Origin: Schistosoma haematobium
Taxonomy: Eukaryota > Platyhelminthes > Trematoda > Strigeidida > Schistosomatidae
Assembly (NCBI RefSeq): GCF_000699445.3
Contig: NC_067201.1
Span: 19,385,001-19,449,000, forward strand
DNA length: 64,000 nt
Reading direction: 5' to 3'
In this document: piece by piece, positions 12,122 to 22,200 of the stretch
Position numbering within the stretch: the first letter of the stretch is position 1
Layout: each line of letters starts with the position of its first letter
Translations under genes and position numbers: made by a program
Notes under the pieces: model-generated
Databases searched by the model: none
What the model saw: the letters and a program-made list of their open reading frames with translations, nothing else
What the model was told of the DNA's origin: nothing

Positions 12122-12642
12122 TAGGCCCCCAAATGCCCTGGTACGGCTGAGAGTGGGGAGAATCAGCTCTCCCTCTCCAAATAATTTCACATGGCCACGT
12201 GCATACAACCACTGACAGGGAAGTCCTACTCACTACCTTCTCGCGGAATTACTGTTGTTTATGAAATTGAGAGGATGAAAACCGAATGTCCGGCGCCTTA
12301 ACCGGGTTGGTGGACGCGGAGAGTCCACCTAGGGGAGTTGAACAACCATGATTCCAAACAAATGGTGCACATGAGCTCCAGTATCCTGAGGGAACAAATA
12401 AACCAATCGTTGGTCACCAGCTACCATGGAACTGCATCTCCTTACGTCGCTCCACTGCCTTGTGGATTAGACCTTTAAGTAAAAGTCATCGGGTGTGGCC
12501 CTCTAGGAAAACCACCTGTTTCGGTTTGAAAACCCTTGGATTATCCCAGCACTCACACAAATTGAATGATTTATGTGTTGCATATGTATTCGATGCTTCA
12601 TTGTACCAATATCTATGTGTTTAAATAAATAAATAAACACAG
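12122..12642 (+). mobile_element. C-family SINE-like repeat, complete
   Basis: About 520 bases starting CCCCCAAATGCCCTGGTAC and ending in a (TAAA)n tail, which sets the sense strand. A GGGAGA...TCTCCC hairpin-forming block lies near 12157-12176. Seven other copies occur in the window. I see no convincing Pol III boxes, no ORF and no terminal inverted repeats, so the class is open: SINE-like by length and tail. Confidence 0.8.
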
Positions 12643-12649
12643 TTATAGA

Positions 12650-13715
12650 CTGAGGAAGACCAGAGAGACGTACAAAAAGCTATAAATTTACCGATCGTAT
12701 CTGGAAAAGCCTAAATCAAAAGGTTAGATAAGAATTGCAAACTGAGGTACAATCTATTAAATTGACAAATGCTTAAAAACTCACCGAGGTAGACTCAAAG
12801 AACCATGAAGAGTAATGAATACCAAAACGTAGACTTACAAAATCCTTGCTAGATGAATATGAACAATGGTCGGGAACGAAAATGAAAGAGATGAAAAAGA
12901 TAAGAGCTATGGACGACACTGGACAAATATCCAGACTCATCGAGGAAATAGGTAGTAAAAAGGCACATGCTCAAAAGATCACTTTGGAAACAGGAAAAAC
13001 CATCAAGGTTGAAGAGATTGAAGGATGAAGAAAACATTTTAAGGGACAGATTAACTGGTTTCCAGTTACTCCCTATTTACCCACTGCATCTGATTGACTG
13101 AACTGAAAAATTGACACAATTCCATCAACTCTTAAGTCCAAAAGGTCATATCCAACAGGAAGAAAGAGAGAACATCAGGCTCTGGTTAGTTGAGCCTGGA
13201 GAACTTTAAGGATAGTGGTCCAGTCTTAGTAGGCAAACTGACAAGATACTAGTTAGAGTTTGAGAGTTAAATACACCCCCATTTCATTGGTTTTGACTGC
13301 TTGCCGTCCCATTTCATAAGAAAGACCCTCTTGTGGTGACCAAATACAGATCAGACTGACGGACATAGTCTCTAAAATCTTCTGATACTAGACTACGTCT
13401 AGTGATGAGCATGATCGGGAAAATAAGTCTCCTTTCAGATCTGCCGGTGTACACATTGATCATATATTCACTCTCCCATATTTTTTAGAACATAGGCATA
13501 CTCACCGATGCTCAACTTAACCTTCCCAATCTGCATTTTCGAACTACATTCCTGGTATTTAGTCTTTCTTTTTCTCATTGTCACTAAATTATTTCAGTCA
13601 TTTCTTTTCAATTTTTCCAGTTATATTCACCCTGTCGTCTGACAAAGTAACCTGGGTCAAGTTTCATCTGTGTCGGGCTATGTGTTAATAATGACTGATG
13701 ACTGACTGATTTTCT
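12650..13715 (+). mobile_element. (TGAC)-tailed LINE, internally deleted remnant
   Basis: The stretch at 12846-13110 reads, with one frame change, as the linker before the reverse transcriptase of a LINE (DDTGQISRLIEEIGSKKAHAQ, then KKHFKGQINWFPVTPYLP). The sequence then jumps to a 3' untranslated region and ends with TGACTGATGACTGACTGA at about 13693-13710. The same tail type ends the RT element at 50.7 kb, so I place both in one family. RT motifs are missing here. Confidence 0.5.
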
Positions 13716-14419
13716 GCATCATTTTATAACTAATTAATGAGAAAAACAAAAGTTCTACCTGTTTATACAGAAATCATTATCGTTGGTTCTTTGTATTCAT
13801 TTATCTCAGAAGCATCAAATTGTCTGTGAACAAAGATATAGTCAGCCAATTAATTAGTGAGTTACTAGGTGACTGACTGTTTAGATGGATGATCAGGAGT
13901 TAGTAAGTAAATGAATAACCAACTGAGTTCTTCATTCAATAAGACAGTAAGTGAATAAATAAAGGACTGAGTAATTGTATAAATGATATACCTATTTAAT
14001 AACAGTACTTGACTATGTTTTTATTTGAGAAATACACAATTTTTAGTACTTTAAATGTGTCTCCACTGATGTGGTTACCTCCAGAAGAATTTCAATTTTA
14101 ATAGAGTTTAAAAATAACTTTAAATCATCAACTGTATTTTTGTAAACGAGACTGAAAACATCCCACTTGCTCATTTAAAATTCCTTCTGTCAACCACAGC
14201 AACAAATTAGACTTGTGCACCAAGGGTTGAACATGTACCATTTTTTTTATCTTTGGTAACATAGATAGTGTGTTTCTTTGTGGTTTATGGTGTATATGCG
14301 TGCAAACTTTTTATTAGTTACCCGAAGTTTGTAATATTGGCAAATTATTTCTTCTCAAACAACTTATTCCCTTCATGATATCGATGCTGTGGTCTATTTG
14401 TATATTTCTGACAATCAAA
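13716..14419. other. Intergenic, no feature seen
   Basis: AT-rich; nothing recognisable. Confidence 0.5.
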
Positions 14420-14796
14420 TTTTTAATAGTTGAGATCATGAGTCAGTTGAATATAGACCACCATGGAAAACCTGGAAGCACTGGATGGCCGTCTCGTCGT
14501 AGTATGGCAATCGTCAGCAGTGGGCATCCACAACCCCGCCACACCGGATTCCAACATCGGATCTATCAGTCCTGCACGCGCAAACGCTTAACTTCTAGAC
14601 CACTGGGCCGGCCAGCGTCCAACGGTGTTAATGTCTAACTTCAACTAATTTACAAAATTGAGTGATACATCCACTATTGTGTTCAGTGAGTTTCTATCTC
14701 ACAACTGACCCGGTTGAACTCCACTGGTCACTACTTCGCACTAGAACTCCAGGAAATTCGTCTTGAAGCCAGTCACTAGTGAGCACATATTGATTA
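14420..14796 (-). mobile_element. tRNA/hammerhead SINE (family B) with full leader
   Basis: On minus: a leader of about 165 bases (14796-14630), a tRNA-like head (GCCGGCCCAGTGGTCTAGAAG, weak B box GTTGGAATCC), the ribozyme region and the tail. The core here reads CTGACGA, but stem II is broken and GAGAC replaces GAAAC. It shows that the leader belongs to the element, as it is joined to the head in the same way at 8372, 24067, 27428, 61380 and 62998. Confidence 0.83.
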
Positions 14797-14934
14797 ATAT
14801 CAGAAGGAGTTTTGTGGATATTATAGTAATTTCAATAGTTGAGATCATAAGTCAATTGAGCCTAGACCATCATCGAAAACCTGGAAGAACTGGACGGCCG
14901 TTTCGTTCCACTGTGGGACTCCTCATGATCTAAA
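14797..14934 (-). mobile_element. tRNA/hammerhead SINE (family B), 3' part
   Basis: The tail and half of the hammerhead follow directly on the leader of the copy at 14420, in the same orientation, giving a partial tandem dimer. The ribozyme has lost its stem I 5' strand. Confidence 0.78.
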
Positions 14935-15028
14935 CATTCTATTCAAAGTTATGTTCTAAATTGCTAAAACTATTATTGAATTTGCGTGCTATGAGTGCTA
15001 AATTGGTTAAAGGTAGCGAAATTAATGA

Positions 15029-15362
15029 TTACGGCGAAATTATAATTTATGGAAGAACAAATGAGATTTAGGATAACAGGTCTTAGATTTTGGCGCGAAA
15101 TTCATTCACCCATTCGGCTAAATAGAGTCTTGGCATCATAGTTGATGTCAGTTCGTGATGAAAAGTAGAAATGTAATTCCTAACCTTAACGCTGAAGTAA
15201 CTTTGAGAATGTTCACGTAACTACTAGTGCTAAATGATGGTTATAAACCAGCGTGAGGAATTAGAATTATGATTTACGGTTGATGGTTAAGGTTAGGAAT
15301 TAGATTACGGGTTTTAATCACGAACTGACATCAGCTATAATGCGAAGACTCCAGTTAGACGA
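15029..15362. repeat. Inverted (fold-back) dimer of repeat D
   Basis: The left arm (about 15060-15175) and the right arm (about 15270-15362) are reverse complements at roughly three-quarters identity. Matched blocks include GTCTTGGCATCATAGTTGATG with CATCAGCTATAATGCGAAGAC. The middle matches the single copy at 9585-9860. Confidence 0.7.
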
Positions 15363-15367
15363 ATGGA

Positions 15368-15706
15368 TGTTAATAAACACATGTATCTTCTGGATGATGG
15401 CTTTCGTATTCCTCCAAGTTCTCGCTCCATACAGTAGAACAAACTGTCTTAATATTTATATTGAAAATTATGACTTTGGTGGTGGTTGACAAACATTTGT
15501 TTTGAGTTCCAACCGTTCTTCAATTATAGATATACTGCTCTTGCTTTACCAATCCTCACCTTTACATCTACATCAGATCCACCATGTTCATTAATGATAC
15601 TGCTCAGATATGTTGAAGTTTTTACATCTTCCAAATGTTTTCCGTCAAGTGTGATTCGATTGTTGCTTGTTGTGTTATATCGAAGAATCTTGATTTTCCC
15701 ATCTCA
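15368..15706 (-). mobile_element. RTE LINE fragment, RT C-terminal region
   Basis: Antisense similarity to 5170-5520 (for example the ACTTGGAGGAATACGAAAGCC block at 15385-15410 and the CACTTGACGGAAAA block at 15640-15655). Both ends and the reading frame are lost. Confidence 0.75.
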
Positions 15707-16177
15707 ACTAAATCATTTGAAACATTACTGCTCTACGAACCACTATCTATTGTTGTTTATCATCAACATCTTGAAATAACACTACCTAATTTGTTATTGG
15801 TTACTAAGGTAAAATCCACACAACAACAACAAACAAACAAACAAAAAAAGAATCGACAAATTTTCATTCCATATAGAATATTGTGATAATGTTCATATGT
15901 GTCTAACTCATTATACAATTAGATTAAATTCGATTTGAACAAATCAAAATGAAGTAAAATATATTTCAGTAATATAATTGGTTTACATTTAAATTATCCG
16001 TAATGGAAACTGTATAGTTGAATCTATTTATGAGAACATCTATATATAGATGTATATTGTCTTAAGAGATTTACATTCTATTTTACATTGATAAACATAA
16101 ATCAACAACTAATTTTGTTTGTTTGTTCTTATTTTTGTTTTTGTTTTTGTTCATCTTTTTTTTTTGCTTTTTCATCA
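15707..16177. other. AT-rich stretch upstream of the 16.2 kb exon
   Basis: Contains poly-A and poly-T tracts (15800-15850, 16120-16170) and nothing recognisable. If 16178 is a true start codon, this holds the 5' untranslated region and promoter, but no element can be pointed out. Confidence 0.4.
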
Positions 16178-16237
16178 ATGGAATCTATACACTTAATGAA
16201 TAATCATTTATCAATTGATATAGATGAAGAGAATCAG
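16178..16237 (+). CDS. Exon 1 of the unknown gene
   Basis: ATG, 20 codons, then CAG|GTAATT donor. No AG lies between about 16088 and 16220, so an ordinary acceptor just upstream is unlikely, which favours this ATG as the true start. An alternative is a 14-nt microexon from 16224 after a TATAG acceptor. Confidence 0.45.
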
Positions 16238-19200
16238 GTAATTTATTGTTTAGTTATTTATAATTTTATAACTATTCAATTTATTCTATAGTTAAACTGG
16301 TTTAGTATTATTGTTTAATGGTTAAGATCATGAGTCAGTTGAAGCTATACCACCATGGAAAACCTGGAAGCACTGGACGGCCGTTTCGTCTTATTGTGGG
16401 ACTCCTCAGCAGCGCGCATCCACGTCCTCACCCCTGCGAGATTCGAACCCAGGACCTGCTGGTTTCGCGCGCGAGCACTTAACCACCAGACCACTGAGCC
16501 TGCTAGCATCCAATGGTGTTAATGTCTAACTTCAACTAATCCACGAAATTGAGCTATACATACACCATTATCTTCAGTGAGGTTTTGGATGCGCACTGCT
16601 GAGGAGTCCCAAAATAGGATGAAACGGCCGTCCAGTGCGTCCAGGTTTCCCATGGTGGTATAGTTTCAACTGATTCATGATCTTAACCATTGAAATTACT
16701 ACAATATCCACAAAACCCATCTGATATTATTGTATAGTAGAGTCTTCTGATGGATATTTCAGACTGATAGTGATCAGTCTCTCTATCTTATTGACATATG
16801 TGTATCCTGAAACGGATTACCTCAATAGTGCCTCAATTGACAAGCAGTATAAATAAAGATGGATAGTGGATAGCAGTTAAATCTAGTTCGACGCGCGTTT
16901 CGTCTTATTTGAGACTCGTCAACTGGATGTACCTGCATCTCACAGTTGATGTTCACTACCGCACTTGAACCTAGTATCGTTTGCTTCAAACGCCATCGTA
17001 TTATCCATTTAGCTAATGAGTCTTGGTAGCCACTTCCTTGTACAATGAGGTGAAGTTTTAATTCATTTGATATTGTTTACTTAAATCGTCTCAATGATAT
17101 TTAGCACTGCAATTGATCAATTTCTTGTTGGCGTATGTGCATACTGTGTGTATTGCCTCGATATTACCTAAAGTCACAAGTACTATAAGCAAAGATGGAT
17201 GATGACTAGCAGTGGAATGGAAGACGCGTGTTTTGTCTTATTTGAAACTCGTAAGCCAAATGTACCTACATCTCAAAGTTGATGTTCACTCGCTAAATGG
17301 CGTTTTCAATCGAACGCTACTAGATTCAAGTCCTAGAGTGATGTAAGTCCATCCAGTTGACGAGTCCCAAATAGAAAGAAACGTGAGTCAAACTGAATTC
17401 CACTTCTAGTCATTATCAATCTTTGGTTATTCTACGATTGTTTATGAAAATGATGCGTTAACTACAATGTAATGGTGACATTTATAATCGTGAACTAATC
17501 AAAAATAATTAAAATGTTAACGATATATAACTCAATGATCTAGCTACTCTAATCATTCACAATGAATTGTAGATAAAGATAAGATTTTTATACTTGATAT
17601 TTGATAGTTTAATTTTATAATCAATTTAAATCGAAAACAGATTCAAGTTTATTCTCTAATTTATGAAGTTTATTTACAATATTTCAATAGAATCAGGGAT
17701 GGTTTTGTGGAGATTGTAGTAATTTAATGATTGAATTCATGACCTTCATGGGAAACCTTGACAGTGGCATAATTTTGTGGATTAGTTAACGTCAGACATT
17801 AACACCGTTGAATGTCGATCGGCTCAGTGGTACAGTTGTTAAGCGCTTGCACTCAAGACTGATAGATCCTGTGTTCGAATCTCGCACGGCGGCGGGATGG
17901 TGGATGCACACTTCTGAGGATTACCATACTAGGGTGAAACGGTCGTCCAGTGCTTCCAGGTTTTTCATGGTGGTCTATCTTCAATTGACTCACCAATGCA
18001 ATTATTAATTACGTTTCATTACGTTGATGAAAATTTAGTAAGCTATTTGAAGTACTTTTCTGACACTTTTTAATAATACTTATCCGAGAAACATATGTTG
18101 ATTTTATTCAGAACTATTCAGTTATGAATTTAACTGAGTAACACTATTATGTTCTTCTCTGTAAATATTTCAAAAGGTTTATTGGTTGAAGGTAACAAGG
18201 AATAGTAGACATGTATTATTGAGTGATCTTTAGGAATACGAAAAAAAGTTCATACGATCTAACAGTGGAATCCAGGACACGCGTTTCGTCCTATTTGGGA
18301 CTCGTCAGCTTGATATACCCGCATGGTAGAGTTGATGTTCACTCTGAGACTTGAACTCAGTACCCTTCCCTTCAAACGCCATCGAGTTCTCCACTTAGCT
18401 ACTCATAATATTCTGATTTCTGATAGTTTTTTTTGAAGGTAACTCTGAAACAGTTTTCAAATTTGTAATACTTTGCTTAACAGATACTGAAAATCCTATT
18501 TTACTAAATCAACAGAAGGATATCAGGAAGTTTTTTCTTGCTTAGGGTTAAATAAGTGAAAGTCAAATGTTTAACTTATAAAATTAACTTTGAATTGGTT
18601 ATGTATAGATAACTAATTGCTTATTATGAAAGTACGTATTGTTATTGACTTTTAAAAATGTAAATAATCATTGAGAATAATCAGAAAGGGATTTTGTAGA
18701 TATTACAGTAATTTTACTAGTTGAGTTCATGAGTTAGTTGAATCTAAACTACCATAGAAAATTTGAAAATAGTGGATGGCCGTTTCGTGACCTTATGGGA
18801 CTCTTCAACAGTGCACATTGAAAAGTTGAAGGTCCAAACATTTATAATGGTATTGATCTCAGAGATTATATTAATATTTCTGTTCAAACATTGGAATATT
18901 TCCTTAAACCAATAGTATTGTAATTATAATTAATATTGAAACACTGGCTATATTCTGATATTTTAAAATCTTCGTATAAATCTATCAACCTAGTTTAAAT
19001 AGAGGCAAAAACCTTACCCCTTTACTCGAGGACTATTTTGTTACTTATTGATCTGCTGAATCATGGCAACCAATTCTCTTTTCCACTGTATCGTATAAGA
19101 GATGATCATTAGAATGGTAAATGAAAATATAATCCGGAACTATTTAGACTTGTTGATATTTAAATAATTTTGAAAAGTTCATTGGTATTTTTGTGCAGAG

Positions 19201-22200
19201 TTGTGAAATGGTTAGGACACAGTGACTAATTGTATTGTTTCAGTGTATTATCCTTCATTCTAATGAAGAATGAGAAAGAGAAGAAGTTAACTTGCTCTAA
19301 TTTTTATGAGAGCGTTTCTGGTTCTCAATGTGAGTACTTAAAGAGAGAAGGATTTATAAATAGCTTAGACTACTGAGTATCACACTAAGCCTTTCATATA
19401 TCTTTTTTTTAAGAAAAGAAGTTTGAAATGGTATACTTTACAGAATATAACAGAGACATTAATGATATATTACATCATACAAATGATGATTAACATGCAC
19501 TCAAAGATTACATAACCATATTCGTGGATGAGCACTTCTGAGGAGTCCCATACTAGGACGAAACGGCCGTCCAGTGCTTCCAGGTTTTCCATGGTGGTCT
19601 AGCTTCAGTTGACTGATGAATTCATCTATTAAGTTATTATAATATCTACAAAACTCCTCTCTGATCATAACCATCATTAATGAAATATTGGCAGGATACC
19701 ACGTTATTAGATTCATTTCTTTGATGAATATAATTATTGATATTATTTACTCAATTAACAATTAAAAACATCAAAAATAGTTACCATTTTATACTGAGTC
19801 TATTACAGTAGGTCCTTCGCTAGTACTTCAATAGCATTTATTTGGAAACGAATTTAAGTTTATTCGATAAATGTACAAAACTTCTGGGATGAAAGCATAT
19901 AGATCCTGAGGGGGTGGGTAGTTTATATAAAGTCTACTAACTATTAAAATTACTATTTGTATATAGTCTTCTATAAACGATCATTGACTAATTACCTGAG
20001 AATAATAATCATTACTCTTTCGCCATATGCTTTATCCAGCTTAGACTAAATTATATTCCCCATTGAATTGAATATTTTCTATAGATTGAAATGAAGATTT
20101 CATAATAAAATATAACCGTGTTAAACAATTCTTAGTATCACGTATGACTTATTGTTTTGTAACTGTTAAAAGTACCATCCAGTTGAAAGTCAAGTATCTG
20201 AACCTTCCTAATTCTAATGAGTATTCTCTGTTTATCGATATTTTCGGTATAAAGTATTTCAACAAGTTTCCGTTCCTTATTTCTTGATCGATCTTGACGA
20301 TAAATATTTGAGTGGTCACCAGTTAGATGTTAGCAGTTCAGGAATTGACATTTGAATAATATACATTCTTTCCGATGCATATTGTCATCAACCAAGATAT
20401 CTCTGATTGGGCTCTTTTGTAACTTGTACAGCAAAATGTCGTAAACTTGTCACAAACGCTTCTGAATAAGTTATGCGACTAATAGTCATAATGATGTGTT
20501 AAAACATCCAGATGGCAGGAACAAGTAGCCTAGATATTCAAACAGGCCGCCTGGAATTCATTAGTATGAAAAGTTAACTGATACCTATTCTGATATATTA
20601 TATCATTCATCAGAAACTTACATTAACAATCCCCTAATTAAATAAATCCAAACATTCCAATTGTGTTAATGATAGATTAGTCTAATGTTTAGCTAATAAA
20701 TAAATCATATAAGGTGCATTTTTTAAAAATTTTATTCAAACTTTGATCTGTTGCTATACCCCCTATCAACTCAAAATGTTACATTAACCTTGAAGACTTA
20801 CCTTTTTTCTGTTTGAGTCCTTTTCAGTAAGGTAGCCTCTGATATAGATTAACAAACTGAAGGATATTAATTTAACATGAATAGATTATATCTAATGTGT
20901 TATATAGAGATTTTATGTTCAACCAATGCTGTCCAGTATGTAGTTTTGTGTATTATGAAGTTATTTGCTGATGTATATCAGTCAGTGAATGTTAAATATC
21001 ATACATTTGAAATGATTATTTTAATCAGCAATTTATATCAACTCAAAATACTAACAGAAAGGGTTTTGTGGAGATTTTAGTAATTTAATAGTTGAATTCA
21101 TGAGTTCATTGAAGCTAGACCACCATGGAAAACTTGGAAACACTGGATGGCTGTTTCATCCTAGTATGGAACTCCTCATCAGTGCGCATCCACCATTCCG
21201 CCGCCTCGTGAGATTCCAACCCAGGACCTATCAATCTCGCGCGCGAATATCTAACATTTAGACCACTGAGTCGGCATTCAAAGGTGTTAATGTCTAACTT
21301 CAAGTTTTCAATGGTGGTCTAACATCAATCGATATATAATTAGTTCCTCTTTTACTACCGATTATAATTAGTGTTATAATCTATCTTCTATTGTTTAATT
21401 AAGTCTATTTTTCAAGAGGATATCATAATTCTACCTAATAAGTTTGCTAAGATATTTTCGAATTCACCACAGTCAATTTCATTCTAGAAAACTTATCAAT
21501 TAACTACTGTTCTTATCATCAGAATCTGGTTTTCTTTTACCTAAACTACAGTGATAGAAATAATAATGGTTCCAGTAACTTCTTTTCTATGGTGTGATCA
21601 CAAAGTCATAATTATCTAAGTGTATTTATACACGTACATACATACATATATCATTCATAACATTGGAATGACCAAGTTGTCATGATTCTTTTTTCTTTCT
21701 CTCTCTCTCTCGCGCTGTTTTTGTATCTTGTTTTGTAGATAATGTCACTTCACCTCACTTCAGCATCATCATCACTATCATGATTATCGTAGACCATAAA
21801 ACATTAAGATTTGTTATGATTTGTTATGAAGTCATTATGTCATGTTCATTATTACTATGATTGTTGATAAAAACAATATCTGACTTTATCATCATAGAGG
21901 TCAGCATTAGTGTAACATGCTGGTGTGATTTGATCATATCAAAATATTAATGGACAGGTTATTATTGTTCTATGTAAAAAAACAAAAAAACACAAACATA
22001 CCTTAGTGTACAAAAGAAAACACTATTAATTAGTAGATAGTACATAAAATAATTTGACAGAATTATTCAAAAGTGTACAACTTAATGAATAAACAATAGT
22101 ATTACATCATTATAGAACAATCAATTGGATGGAATTCATCACTCTACATCAACTTCATTGACCACGAGAAAGCATTTGATAGCATGGACAGGACAATACT

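Noticed and set aside
21140..21170. Hammerhead with CTGATGAG in family B copy 21055-21305
   Set aside because: CTGATGAG appears by a point change but out of register with stem II; the proper core position reads ATGAGGA.
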